Source of the DNA: Prorocentrum cordatum
Taxonomy: Eukaryota; Sar; Dinophyceae; Prorocentrales; Prorocentraceae
DNA length: 64,000 nucleotides
Direction: 5' to 3'
Assembly (NCBI GenBank): GCA_963575745.1
Contig: CAUYUJ010015517.1
Span: 169,068-233,067 of the forward strand
The position numbers were made by a program, and so were the translations under genes. Under the pieces are notes generated by a model. It did no database searches. It was given only the letters and a program-made list of their open reading frames with translations, and was not told the DNA's origin. Below are positions 43,010 to 54,759 of this stretch, piece after piece; the first letter of the stretch is position 1, and each line of letters starts with the position of its first letter.

Positions 43010-43605
43010 GCTTCCGTGCAACACCCTTTGAGCCACCTGAGCCCAGATGGCTACGGACCCTCCCGTGCTGACCACACGATGCCTGTTCTCTGTGGGGGTG
43101 AGGTCACCTGCCAACAGGGATCGGGTCAAGACCTCCAGGCGCAACTAGGATGCCGAGAGCACCCTGCCGACTGGGACGGGGTCAAAGAGCTCCAGGGCCC
43201 AAAACAAACGACCACACACAGCTGCAAGGTGCAGAGCTCTCTCCACGAGCGGCGCCGACAAGACACCCCACCGCACCGACGAAGGCAACGTGCCTCCGGG
43301 GGACGGAGTCAAAAGCTCCGGGGCGATAGCAGCGACAGAGGGACCACCTCATCGCGCCCGCTCGTCTCTGGAATCCTGTGCTCTGACTGCTCCGCGGCAC
43401 ACTACCCCCTGCTGCTTTTGGGGGTCAAACGTAAGACGACTGAGGGGGGAAGGGAGATGAGGGGAGGGAAGCCGGCTCACGGCGCAAATGGGGACAAGTC
43501 GATCCCCCTGGTCGGAGATCAGGCTCTCCTTGCCCCCGCCCCCCAGTCGCCGTTACGACAGAGTGTTCGTTGTCAAGCTCATTTTGGGCCAGCACCCAAC
43601 TAGTT
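43010..43605 (-). repeat. Retroelement leader, copy 2
   Basis: Same-orientation partner of 15745-16345, ending at the CCCAACTAGTTGGG palindrome. Identity is high by eye, with small indels. Confidence 0.75.
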
Positions 43606-43614
43606 GGGTTTCCG

Positions 43615-43790
43615 CCTCAGGAACCCCGAACAAGGAACGAGGCCCCTTTTTTCTCCACCAGTTGAACTTCGAGTTCCCGACCGAAAACCCAGGGGGAAAC
43701 TTGGGGCACACTGCGAAACAAGCAAGGAGCACGGAGCCCCTCCCCGAGGACAGGGCTCCCTTCTCCGGCGCCCCGAGCACACTGCTGGGC
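43615..43790 (+). repeat. Interspersed repeat family 2, second copy
   Basis: Partner of 12595-12765. Here it directly abuts the end of retroelement copy 2. Confidence 0.75.
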
Positions 43791-44051
43791 GGGCCACATG
43801 GCGAACCCTACCCCCTGCCCCCCGCTCAGAAACCAGAAATCGTTGAGGGGGGGGCAGAAGGGGGCAGGGCTCGCACGTGGCCCCCCAGCAGCGCCGCCGC
43901 TCTCCGACCGCAAAGGGGCCGCCGAGCTCCGGGGGCGCGGCGCGGCCCTCCCGGCCACGGCGGGCCGCGGTCGCGGACGGGCTCCCCGGCCCTGCGCCGA
44001 CGGAGCCGGCCCGAGAGCCAGGGCCTCCTCGTCCCGGGCCCGAGGGGCCAG

Positions 44052-44192
44052 GCTGGATTGCAAAAAAACCCAGGATTGCAAAAAAAAAAAAAAAAAAAAC
44101 TTTTTCGAAGGATTGCAACAAACCCTGGCTTTTGTTTGCAAGCCTTTTTTTGCAATCCTGGGTTTTTTTGCAATCCTGGGTTTTTTTGCGAT
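44052..44192. repeat. GGATTGCAA / TTGCAATCC cluster, second locus
   Basis: Three GGATTGCAA copies (one as CGAAGGATTGCAA) separated by long A-runs face TTGCAATCCTGGG copies separated by T-runs. It is organised like the cluster at 132-296 and can form an extended hairpin. Confidence 0.75.
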
Positions 44193-44214
44193 CCTCGCCA
44201 CCCCCTCGCCGTGG

Positions 44215-44570
44215 GCGATAGAGGGGCAGGAAATGACGGAGATGCCCCTTTTACGACTGGCGGTTCCGGGTGCCCTGTGCGCAAGGCCCCTGCCACCCCC
44301 AATAAGTTCATTCAGGAACTTGATGCCGAAGAGTGGTGGTTGGGTTGTTCAAGTCGGCCGAACGCGTGAGCCCCATGCCTACAGAAGTCGGGCAAAGAGG
44401 AGGATAGACTTACGTGTTGGTACACGGGGGCGTATCCTCGATGAGCCTTAATACCGGTGCGATGGCAGTAGAGGGACAAGGAATGACGGAGGACGGAGAT
44501 GCCTCTTTTACGGGTGACGGTTCTGGGGGCCCTGTGCGCAGGGCCCCTGCTACTCCCAGGAACGTGAGGC
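44215..44570 (+). repeat. Direct repeat pair, ~105-bp units
   Basis: 44215-44320 and 44462-44567 share AGAGGGRCARGRAATGACGG, GAGATGCC-CTTTTACG and CCCTGTGCGCARGGCCCCTG. The two units give similar peptides (DGDAPFTTGGSGCPVR, DGDASFTGDGSGGPVR) in different frames of the window. That could mean an ancestral coding duplication, but I see no gene. Confidence 0.65.
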
Positions 44571-44917
44571 CCCCCCGTGTGCTGGGAGGGCAACGCCGGA
44601 GAGAGGGAGGAGCGCCTGAGGTGAGGAGCCCCTCGACGCTAGCGAGTGTGAGGGGCCCAGCCGACCTCACCTCGCTCTATTTTTTCCCACTTCAACATGG
44701 CACCTCCGCCTCCGCCCGTGCCGCACCGCCCACGTGCGCACAAGGGGCAGCGAGGGCGCGCCCTCGAAGCCCCCGCCCGCCCTCCACACTTAGCGCCCTC
44801 CGCGGCTGGAGCGCCGCTCCCGCCCTGGACCCCGCGGCCCTGCGCGCGGCGGAAGGCTGGGGGCCCGCGGGATGAAAGGAGCCCCCGCCGCGACGGCGCT
44901 CACTGGAAGGAGGGGGA

Positions 44918-45055
44918 GGAGGGGGAGGAGGAGGAGGAGGAGGAGGAGGAGGAGGAGGAGGAGGAGGAGGAGGAGGAGGAGGAGGAGGAGGAGGAGAGGA
45001 GAGGAGGAGGAGGAGGAGGAGGAGGAGGAGGAGGAGGAGGAGGGGGAGGTGGGGC
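44918..45055. repeat. GGA trinucleotide array
   Basis: Nearly pure GGA/GAG run. The flanking poly-Glu and poly-Arg frames are artefacts. Confidence 0.9.
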
Positions 45056-45221
45056 TTCAAGACGATCCCGGGAGCACGCCGGGTGGCCGCTCGGCGCCCC
45101 CTCCGCTCCAGGGGGGGCCGCCGGCGAGCCCCGCCCGGGACGCGCCCCGAGGCGAGCGGACGACGGCACCATGCGCATGAGGTGTCCCGAGCGGCCGCTA
45201 CGGGAAGCTCTGGCTCCTAGG

Positions 45222-45432
45222 ATTGTGGATGGGATTGTGGATGCAACGACAATGGACACCCCGACAGTCCTATCATTGAATTCAAAATGTGTTCAAAATG
45301 TTGGAAAGCTGTTCTAAACATGTTTCAAGCATGTGTCGAACATGTATACAAAAATGTTTACACGTGTTTTAGACATCTGGGAATTCTTTGGCAACGTGCT
45401 TCCTCTCCATTGATCGTCCTCCTCAATCCTGG
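45222..45432 (+). repeat. Interspersed repeat family 3, first copy
   Basis: Matches 58265-58470 in the same orientation: ACGACAATGG, CAGTCCTA-CATTGAATT, a run of ACATGTTT-type words, TTTTAG-CATCTGG, TTTGGCAAC and GCTTCCTCTCCATTGA-CGTCCTCC. The ACATGT words make it internally repetitive. Confidence 0.8.
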
Positions 45433-45689
45433 GATCGCCGCGCCTCCGCAGCAGCGGCCCCGGGGGTCGGGCGCCCCGCGCTGGCCCGGCGGCCGTCGCC
45501 GGCCGCCCGCCTGTGGCGGGGGCTCCCGCCGAGGTCCCAGCCGAGCCAGGCCGCGCGCCGCCTGCCGGGCCAGGGCTCGCGGAGCTGCGAGGGGCGAAAC
45601 CACGGAGTTTCCGTGCCAGGCTCATGGGGTCCCTCGCGCGCCAGGCTCGCGGAGCCCCTGGTGCGCCAGGCTCGCGGAGCCCCTCGCGG

Positions 45690-46380
45690 GGACCCCCGCC
45701 CGGATGGGTCGCGTGGGGCCCCGCTGTGCCGACGCTCGCAAGCGACTGGACGCGGCACGCGCAGCCGCGAGAGTGAAATCACGGAGCCTGTTAGACCCGC
45801 CGCGCCGCTCGGCCCCTGCGCTGAGCGTGGCCAAGGCAGGACCAGGCTCGCGGAGCCGCGAGGATGAAACCACGGAGCCTGCTACGCTTGCTTCCTGCGC
45901 CATGCTCGCAGGGCCCTTCGCGTGCCAGGCTCGCGGAGCCCCCAGCGGTGGCCCCCGTCCCGGGGGGTCGCGTGGGGCCCCGCCGCTGCTGATGCTCGCA
46001 ACCGACTGGACGCGGCTCGCGCCGCCGTGGGCGTGAAACCACGGAGCCTGCCAGGTCCTCAGTGCCGCTCGGTCCCGGCGATGATCTCATCGTAGATCGC
46101 TCCCTTCTGGAGCTCCTTTGTGGCCCGCGGGCCGCCAGCCGTCGGCGTCGGCGGAGCTGTCGCGAAGCTGCCGGCGAAGCTGTTGGCGAGGCCGTCGGCC
46201 CGGCCGCGGGCCGCCCGCCGTCGGCGAGGCCGCCGGCGAACGCGGCGGCCCCCGTCCCGAAGGGCAGCGCGGGGCCCCGCCGCCGCTGGCGCTCGCGGCC
46301 GACTGGGCGCGACTCGCGGAGCCGCGAAGGTGCAACCGCGGAGTCTGCTGGGCTCGCAGCGCCGCTCGGCCCCAGCGCCA
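45690..46380 (+). repeat. Tandem ~280-bp units
   Basis: Three diverged units, each with a GGGGCCCCGC start, a GCTCGC(A/G)A-CGACTGG block, a GAA(A)CCACGGAGCCTG-like block and CGCCGCTCGGCCCC, beginning near 45712, 45970 and 46265. GGCTCGCGGAGC palindromes recur inside. Long open frames follow from the GC-rich composition. Confidence 0.65.
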
Positions 46381-46454
46381 CATCTCCGCAGCTGCTCCAG
46401 TCTCCAACCATCGGCGAGTCTGTCGGCGGAGCTTTCGCGAAGCTGTCGGCCTCC

Positions 46455-46593
46455 ACCTCCTCCACCTCCTCCTCCTCCCTCCTCCTGCTGCTCCTGCTCC
46501 TCCTCCTCCTCCTCCTCCCTCCTCCTGCTGCTCCTGCTGCTCCTGCTCCTCCTCCTCCTCCTCCTCCTCCTCCTCCTCCTCCTCCTGCTCCTA

Positions 46594-46647
<54 letters not shown>

Positions 46648-46680
46648 ATCCTCCTCCTCCTCCTCCTCCTCCTCGTCCTC
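46455..46680. repeat. CTC/CTG trinucleotide array
   Basis: CTC with CTG and CTA variants, ending in a CTGCTC hexamer block. Confidence 0.85.
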
Positions 46681-47340
46681 CAGTTCGCCCTCCGCACGCG
46701 AGTCTGAGCGCGGATGTCCGCAGTACTACCTGCGGGAGACCGTGCAGAGAGCCTCATCTGGCGGGCTCCCGAAACCCTGCTCTAAAACACGTTGCCACCT
46801 CTCGGGGGGCGCATCCCTGACTTCCGCCGGCGTCCGCTGGCCTTCCGCCGGCTTCCGACGGCGGAGGCGGCCTAGTTCTGCTTCCGCCCGCTTCCGCTGA
46901 GGAGGAGACGGCAACTCCTTCGATCCTCGAAGGCGAGGCCCCTCCTGGAACGCCTCAGCCGGGCTGGCGGGCGATACTCCCCGTGGGAGGCAAGGCAATG
47001 CCCGCAGGGGAGACGGCGAACGACGGCGGTGCGGGCGATCGACGACCGATGGACGACGACGAGGACGACGACGAGTGACGGCGAGGACCATATGATTGAC
47101 AACGAGGGCTTGGATGGGCGACGCATGACGAAGACGACGTGGCCGAAGGCAGCGCCACATCCGCCCCGTCGCCGAGCAGGGCCGCGGCCTTCCGACGCGC
47201 CGCCGTCTCCCCGCCGCGCAACGTGCGCGCCGGCAACGGCGGAGGCGTTCTCCTCCGCGGCCGCCGCGAGCAGCTCGCGCAGCGCGTTCCAGATCAGCTC
47301 CGAGGCGTTCTGCGACTCGCCTGCGGCCGTCGTCGGCGAC
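46681..47340. other. No supported gene
   Basis: GC-rich unique sequence with overlapping Arg/Pro-rich open frames and no recognisable motif. Confidence 0.35.
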
Positions 47341-47700
47341 AGCGTCGCCGTCCTCGTCGACATCGTTGCCGTCGCAGTCGCCGCCGCCGTCTCCGTCGCC
47401 GCTGTCGTTGTCAAATGTCGTCGTCGCCGTCGCCGCCGCCGTCGCCGCCGACGCCGCCGTCGCGCGTCGCCGCTGGCGTCGTCGTCCCTCGCCCTCGCTC
47501 CCGTCGACACCCTCGTGGCCTCTCTGGGCCTCCTGGGGGGTCCTCGGCGCCGCGGCCCGAACCGTCGCAGGGTCCTGGTCAGAGTTCGCCCCAGAGAACG
47601 CGTCTGGGGGTCGCCGTCGTCGTCGTCGTCATCGGCGTCGTCGTGGTCGTCGTCGTCGTCGTCTTCGGCGTCGTCGTCGTCGTCGCCGTCCTGGGGTTCG
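47341..47700. repeat. GTC/CGC trinucleotide array
   Basis: Two blocks of GTC/GCC-rich repeat (47341-47470 and 47610-47700). Between them lies a unit (CTGGG-CCTCCTGGG-G-CCTCG) that is partly repeated at about 47715-47770. Confidence 0.7.
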
Positions 47701-47837
47701 TCCTCATGTTCGGCCTGTCTGGGCCTTCTGGACGAACCTCGTCGCCGCAGCCGAACTCGCCTCGAGGTCCTGGTCAGAGTGCGCCCTGGGACCGTGGAAA
47801 GGTCCAGTGATCCACTTCCAGATCATGATTCCAATCA

Positions 47838-48372
47838 CTCCTCCTCCTCCTCGTACTCCTCCTCTTCCTCCTTCTTCTACTCGTCGACCGCCCGACCATA
47901 GTTCCAATCATCACCACCTTGCTCATTCTCTTCCTCCTCCTCCTTCCTCCTTCCTCCTCCTCCTCCTTCCTCCTCCTCCTCCTCCTCCTCCTCCTCCTAC
48001 TCCTCCTCCCCCCCTCCCACAGAAATCGGCCCTGCGACCTTCCCTGGGAGTGCTTCCTGAACAAGACTTCGAAGGGAGCCCAGCCGCAGCGACGAGAAGC
48101 CTTCCGGAGAACCGCCGAGGGGGAAAGCATCTCATGACCACTCGTGCCTCGATCTTCGACTCTCCTCATCTCGCCCATGACTCCTACACCTCCTCCTCCT
48201 CCTCCTCCTCCTCCTCCTCCTCCTCCTCCTCCCTCCTCCTCTCCTCTCTTCCTGCTGCTCCTCCTCATCCTCCTCCTCCTCCTCCTCATCCTCCTCCTTC
48301 TCCGCTTGATACTGCTCCTACTCCTCCTCCTCCTCCTCCTCCTCCTCCTCCTCCTCCTCCTCCTCCACCGCC
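47838..48372. repeat. CTC trinucleotide arrays
   Basis: Two long blocks (47838-48010 and 48187-48372) around about 175 bp of unique sequence. Poly-Pro, poly-Ser and poly-Leu frames are artefacts. Confidence 0.85.
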
Positions 48373-50375
48373 TCCGAGTCCCGGCCCGCTGACTCCGCCC
48401 TCATTCCCCTCCTCGAGGAGGTTCCCCCCGCGCCTCAAGCGAGGGGAGCCTCCTCGAGGAGGCTGCCAGAGCGTCTGGCACTCCCGCATGCACTGTGAGC
48501 TTCCCTTCGGGGAGTCCCGCCCGCTCTCAGAGGCCCTCGAGGGTCCTCGGAGGTCCTCGGAGGTCTTCGGAGCACGTGTCGGCGATGTTGCCAGGGATCT
48601 CCGGATGCTGGAAGGTCTTCGGAGTTCGGAGCTTTGACGAAGTCCGAGTGTTGGCTGGGTAGTTGCATGAGGAGTGGGTGTGGGCGGGGCGTTCCACAAC
48701 CTGGATCTCTGGAATCCTCGTCTGATCGAGCTGAACGCTGGTGCGCAGGCTCCTTACTCATCCCTGCAGCCCACACGAGTGAGGCAAGACACGAGGCGGA
48801 GGGAGAGTGGGCGCAGGAGCTGGCGATCTCTGGCGCCTCATGGGCTGAGTCTCCGTTTCTAGCTGTTGTCCCATCAGCGGAATGGTTGATACGGGAATCC
48901 GACATAGTCTGGACCTCCTGGCCAAGGCGCGAGGAGACGCACGAAAAAAACAGGAGGACGAGGACAAGAGGAAGTGGGGAGACAAAGGGTGAGTGAGGAG
49001 GGGGGCCGTGGACGACCACGACATCCGACGTGGCTATCTGTTCACGACGTTGGCCCTGGAAATCTCATGCGCATCCCCGAGATCGATTTCCATCGCCACT
49101 TTAAACATATCTCATGTAGGGCCCGAACAGGAGAACTGGGTGACGAAATCGAAGAATACATACGTCACGATACTCGCGCGTTGGCAGAACTGGGTTTGGT
49201 GGGACCTGGTTTAGTGATGTGTACTTGGGGACGCCTCCCCACCCCGTTCCACTAACCAGAACTGCCGTCCAGCTACGGCAGACCTGGTTCATTGATTCTG
49301 GCCAATTTCGGGGCTCTGGGGCCCTACTACTAACCCGGTCCCCTTAACCAAGGTCTGGGCACAACCCGAGATGCGTTCACGGCGCCTGGAGGTCCGTGAT
49401 CCCACCCATCTTTCGCACAAAACCTCTGCGCTGGACCCCAACCGCGAACAAGCCTGAACAGTTTTCCCGGCTGCATCCATACGGTAGGTTCGTGCGGCGT
49501 CGGCGCGCGCAAAGATTTTTGACACCGCGCCGATCTTTCAACCTTGACGCGGCCCCGATCGTTCAACATTGAATTCTTTCGGGTCCAATGGCGTTACCGT
49601 GTCCCTCGGTGCTTCCGCGTCGCAGAATTCAAGCTTGAACGCCTGCTCCGGCGTCGTCGGCGCGCCAACGCCGCATGAACCTACCGTAGGCAGCCACCTG
49701 TGAAACCTGGCCCTGCAGGTAAATTTCCAGAAAAGTCAAGGGGGCCCCATAATTCAAAGGATGTCTGAAGCCAGGTGAACCCCCGCGGAGGTGTTCGATA
49801 CCCCAGCGTCGATCGGACCCACAGGGGTACGGTTCGTGACTCGTTTCGGAATCCAGCCATGGCCATGAGGGCCCCCCCAAGAGGTTCAAGAGAGGCAACA
49901 ACAACGTCAAAATCCCGGCTCATCCTCCTCCGCACCTCCCGCATCCGATGTCACGATTTGTTCATGGCGTGTTTCATTTAACTCCGTCCGACCGCGGTGC
50001 GATCGTTCACACCACCGCAGACCAGAAAGTGCCAGCCGTCTCCCGACACCTCCTTTTCGGGCCGAGTTTTCACGCCAGGTCTGCTGTTGACTTCTTGGTC
50101 TGGAGGCCGAGGAGACAGACACATCAACAGGCCAAAAGCTAGAAAGCTGTGAACAACTGCAGCCCCGATTCCCGCTTATCACGCCAGGATGGGCGGGGCC
50201 TCCCATCCCTCGACCTCCGACGACGACGTCTGTCTGCGTTGTCCAGCTGGATTGCCTGGACCTCCCGGACCTCCTCCAGAAGGAGCACGTCTTCGAGGAG
50301 GGGGCAGGGGTCTCCGGAGGTTGTCTCCTTCTCCTGCAAAGCCGTCCTGAATCTAGGCCAGACAGAGCAGCCAGA
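48373..50375. other. No supported gene
   Basis: Unique sequence. A possible coding scrap at about 49028-49215 (FTTLALEISCASPRSISIAT then PEQENWVTKSKNTYVTILAR, plus strand) has no clear borders. The remainder shows nothing I can support. Confidence 0.3.
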
Positions 50376-50376
50376 C

Positions 50377-50471
<95 letters not shown>

Positions 50472-50520
50472 GATGATGATGATGATGATGATGATGATGA
50501 GATGATGATGATGGATGATG
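50376..50520 (+). repeat. GAT trinucleotide array
   Basis: Pure GAT for about 95 bp, then GAT blocks broken by single GA insertions. Confidence 0.95.
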
Positions 50521-50609
50521 TGGCTGACCACTCGGTTGCTAAACGGCTCGCACGCGAGCCGCGCCCAGAGGCTCTAGGAGATATTCTCGGGATGCCCCTG
50601 CTTTCCCTG

Positions 50610-50892
50610 GGCCGCCCTCTCCCTTGCCTCCTCCTCCCTCCCTGGCCCTCCCCCCTCCCCTCACCCTCCCCTTCTCCCGCCTCCCCTCCCTGGCCCTCCC
50701 CTCCCCCTCCCCGTCCCCTCCCCCTCCCCTCCCCCTTCCCCCCCCCCCCCCTCCCTCGCCCCCTCCTCCTCCGTGGCCCTCCCCCCCCTCCCCCCTCCCC
50801 GTCCTCCTCCTCCCCTCCCTGGCCCTCCCCTCCCCTCCCCCTCCCTCCCCCTCCCCCTTTCCTCCCCCTCCCCCCTTTCCCCCCCTGCCGCC
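50610..50892. repeat. CCCTCC pyrimidine array
   Basis: C-rich CCCTCCC/CCTGGCCCTCC repeat of about 280 bp, a strong candidate for G-quadruplex formation on the minus strand. Confidence 0.8.
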
Positions 50893-51968
50893 CAGGTCGT
50901 CGGGGGAGCCGTCCTGCCTCGGGCCTCTCGCCGCCAGACGGGCGCGGAGGCCAAGGAGAGGCGGCGGGAGCGGGCCGCAGAGGGTCTCGGCGCGTCTGCC
51001 CACGCAGTAACTCCTGAAGGGGCCCTGGGGCACACACACACACACACAGCTAGATACACACAGAGAGCAGGATTCCCCATATTTCCCCACATCTTCTGGG
51101 TTTCTGTCTTCTCCCCACTTCTCATATGTTCCCACAGCTTCGGGGGAATCGACGATTCATTGTGTCTGTGTGTGTTTCTTCCCCTCCTGAGCTCCATCTC
51201 TTCGGGCCTTCTCTCTGGGCCGTCGCAAGGAGCTTCTGCCCGGAGTTTCGAGGGATAGGACGCAGAGAGATCTGCACATATGGTTCCAGGCTGCTACTTG
51301 CTGCAGGCAGCTGACGCGAACTCTAGAGCTGCAGTGGGCGGGGGGAGTGAGGCAGGAGGTGCGTGAGGGATGTAATGTTTTATTGTTCGTGCTGTCTGGA
51401 GGGACCTCCTGTGCCCGTGCACGGTCGAGACCTCGTCTCTTCACAGCTGGCGTTTGAACGAGGTGCTTGCTGGTCGCGAGGCCCGCTAATCTTCTCCTGG
51501 CGTCCAGCCTAAGGGTGCTGGTGACGCGCAGCCAGCCCTGGCACTCGGGCCGAGGGGTACCACTAATGCTTGGACGTCTTTCTTTGTGCTTCGGCCCCTG
51601 TCCAGGTGTAGCTTGGCCTCTCGGCCTCGTGTGCCTGCGAGGGGCAACTCAGCCTTGGGTCTCTGGGACGGGCCTCGTGTCGGCGCCCCATCACGCCTCA
51701 CGTTAAAGTTCATCGATTGGAGTGGGAGGGCTGCACATGTGAAGGACGTCAGGTGTCATGAGTCAGTCTTTGATTTTTGTGCCGAGTTTCCACAAGTCGA
51801 AGCGAGAATTAAACACCTCATGGCCCATCAGCGGGCCCACTCGGTCTGCAGGACATGCTTACTCCCTGCACACCCACGGCTGCAGCCCCCCTGCGGAGCT
51901 CTTTCATGGACCCTTCCGATCCAATGCGATCCGATCCTCCTCCGCTTCCGCTTCCGCTTCCGCTTCCG
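50893..51968. other. No supported gene
   Basis: A CA run (about 51030-51048) and unique sequence. One weak exon-like stretch lies on the plus strand at about 51737-51850 (VKDVRCHESVFDFCAEFPQV then EARIKHLMAHQRAHSVCRTC) without convincing splice borders. Confidence 0.3.
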
Positions 51969-51997
51969 ACGACGACGACGACGGCGAAGGCGGCGGG

Positions 51998-52060
<63 letters not shown>

Positions 52061-52062
52061 AC
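51969..52062. repeat. GAC trinucleotide array
   Basis: GAC run of about 90 bp, preceded by a TTCCGC hexamer repeat (51943-51968). Confidence 0.9.
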
Positions 52063-53097
52063 CGAGGGCCGCGTCGCCTGGCTCGCTCACCTGAAGGTTC
52101 CCGGGAGGCCCCCGCGGGCCCCCCTATAGGTGCCCTGGAGGTCCTCGATGCCTCCGCGGGCCTCCGCGAGGCGCCCAGAGGTCCAGGAGGGCGCCAGGGA
52201 TGCCCGCCGATGCGCAGGGGGGAGGGGCCTGGAAGCGCCAGTGCCCCAGCCGTCCGACGACGCGTTTGGCCTCTCCATCCGATCTTGCGGCTGGCCAATC
52301 CGCGACCCCGTAGCTCTCGATGCCCAGTCCCTGGGGGCAGCTCGGCGGCGAGCAAGGGGGGGAAGTGACAAGGGGCGGGCCTCCTCAGAAGGCTAAGGAA
52401 GTCCCCCTGGGCTTCTGAAAGTTTTCTAGGCCCTTCCCTAGGCCACATAAAACCTATCAGAGTTGAGAAGCCTTCCTCCTTTTCATTTCCCACCTTGCTC
52501 GCCGCCGAGCAGTGGCTTCGGCCTGGAAGCGCCCCCCAGAGACCGAAAGCTGCAGCAGACGCACAAGAGCCACGACTGCTTTGCTCCGAGCGATCCCCAC
52601 CCGAGAACGCGATGCGGCATCGGCATCCCTGGGACTCGGCGGCCGCGGCATGAAGTCGTCGTACTTCGTGGACGCGGGGCTGGGCTCCAAGGGAGCACTG
52701 ACACACACTGGGCCCGGTGGCCGCGGTGTGCCGGGTGCACGAGGCTGGTCGGGAGCCCTCTGGCACGGCCCAGCGGCTCTGGTACCCTGAAGCATCGATG
52801 CCTACCCCGCGCACCCTCCTGCCGATGCCGAGGCATCGCCGGCTCGATGTCTGGGCACCACCAGGTCGGTGCCCAGGCGTCGGCTGCGCCCAGCTACGTC
52901 CATGGACGCATCCCTCGGTGCAGGCGTGGGCATAGCCTTGCGGATGCCTGGGCATCCGAGGCATCGACACGGCCATGCCTAGGCATGCTACGATGACGCG
53001 CAGGCGTATGGGCGGGGGGGTCCAAGGTGATGGCTGGTAGCAGAGCGATCGGGCCGACCCAAGGAGCTCGTTTCTTCAACCCAGACAACCCGAACCT
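52063..53097. other. No supported gene
   Basis: GC-rich sequence. From 52790 to 52990 it contains recurring short GATGCC/GGCATC palindromic words but no clear unit or gene. Confidence 0.35.
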
Positions 53098-53378
53098 ATC
53101 CCCCTCCTCCTCCTCCTCCTCCTCCTCCCTCCTCCTCCTCCTCCTCCTCCTCTCCTCCTCTCCTCCTCCTCCTCCTCCTCCTCCTCCTCCTCCTCCTCCT
53201 CCTCCTCCTCCTCCCCTCCTCCTCCTCCTCCCCCTCCTCCCCCTCCCCCCCCTCCTCCCCCTCCTCCTCCTCCTCCCCTCCTCCTCCTCCTCCTCCTCCT
53301 CCTCCTCCTCCTCCTCCTCCTCTCCTCCTCCTCGTCCTCGTCCTCGTCCTCCTCCTCCTCCTCCTCCTCCTTCTCCTA
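53098..53378. repeat. CTC trinucleotide array
   Basis: CTC array of about 280 bp with a CGTCCT block near its right end. Confidence 0.9.
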
Positions 53379-53514
53379 TCGGGCGGGGAACTCCAAACAA
53401 ACATATCGGCCCGAAGCCTGCAAGCTGCTTCCAAGAGGCCCCCCCGGGAAGCCTCCCACGAGATCCCAACGACCACCAAATGGGCCTCAGACCCACAGCC
53501 CAGGCACGGTGGCG

Positions 53515-53822
53515 GATGGGCCGAAGGCCATTCGACATCGGCCCAAAATAGGGAATCGAACTCTATACAACGACGCTTCTTCTAGCCCTGCATTCGGATT
53601 TGCACTGGAGAGCGGATCCTGGTGTCTACGGGACCCTGGTGTATACATGTTTCTCGTTGCTTGCCCGGGACATCGGGGAAAGAAGTCTATCCCACACCGC
53701 CCCACGCGTCGCCTTCGACCCCCAAGACGTCCTGGGAGTGAACAACAGCCCGCCACTGGCAATGTATATGTTCCAGTTTCCGAGGATGGGCCGAAGGCCA
53801 TTCGATGTCGGCCCAAAACCTG
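53515..53822 (+). repeat. Direct pair of GGGCCGAAGGCCATTCGA words
   Basis: GGATGGGCCGAAGGCCATTC plus GA-ATCGGCCCAAAA occurs at 53515-53548 and 53787-53820. Each copy is itself an inverted repeat (GGGCCGA...TCGGCCC). Confidence 0.7.
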
Positions 53823-54021
53823 TGGATGGCAGGGGGCCGCATCGCCCAGCTCGACCACTTGCACCTCCTCGACGGCACCGTGCTCTTCGGGCTCGGCGCC
53901 GCCGGCGCGCTCCTGGGGCCGCGCGCGCGCGCTGCGCCGTGCCGAGGGACGAACGAACGACGCCTCCGCCTTCTCGTTCGCGCCCTCCTCATCCCCCCCG
54001 CCTCGGGACCGCCCTTCTCAG

Positions 54022-54124
54022 CCCACTCCTCCCACTCCTCCTCCTCCTCCTCCTCCTCCTCCTCCTCCTCCTCCTCCTCCTCCTCCTCCTGCTCCTCCTC
54101 CTCCTCCTCCTCCTCCTCCTCCTA
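54022..54124. repeat. CTC trinucleotide array
   Basis: CTC run with one CTG interruption, followed by a CA run (54154-54168). Confidence 0.9.
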
Positions 54125-54759
54125 GTCCGCCAAAGCCATTTCGACCCCGAGTACACACACACACACACGTTGTTTTACCGTCCAGCGAAGCCCGGTGGCA
54201 AAGTCAGAGCAGGCAGACACAATCACACACACATTACACGGGGCACACGAGGGCGTTTCGAGCGTCGACGTCGAGAGGGCCTCGCGCTCGAGGGCCCTAA
54301 AAAAAGGCGGCACCCAAGTTCATCAGATACAATGCTGAGATCTGGCGCGCGCGAGAAAGCCAGGAGGTGTGTCCCCTTCTTCCCTTCTCTGCTCCACTCC
54401 CCCATCCTCTTCACCCCCATCCTCCGCCCCCTGGCGAGCAGCGACCGCCGATGCGGGGCCGCTGCAGCAGTACAGGATTCCACCCTCAAGGAAAACATAC
54501 TCATCAGCTGCAGCGCCGGGATCTGTTCGTGCAACGGTGGCCGAGGCCCGCCTGGGAAGTAAGAGCCAAACGCCGTTAGCTACATTGAGGCTGTGGTCAG
54601 CTCGTCTTAGGTCGGGCGTGTCCTCCTGCAGTGGGATTTTGGACGAAAAATACAAAATTGTCAAAACAAACTCCCAAATGGTCAAACATAATCGGAAAAT
54701 CCTCCCTATACTAATTTTTGACTATTTCTGAATATCCCTCCTGTAGAGGGACATGCCCG

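Noticed and set aside
45388-46820. Several 150-250 residue ORFs on both strands
   Set aside because: Stop-poor because of very high GC and tandem units. Composition is Arg/Ala/Pro/Gly with no motif.
48993-49214. 73-residue ORF with GPEQENWVTKSKNTYVTILA
   Set aside because: Partly protein-like, but the start is in a different style, no splice borders are visible and no partner was recognised. It is left as a remark only.
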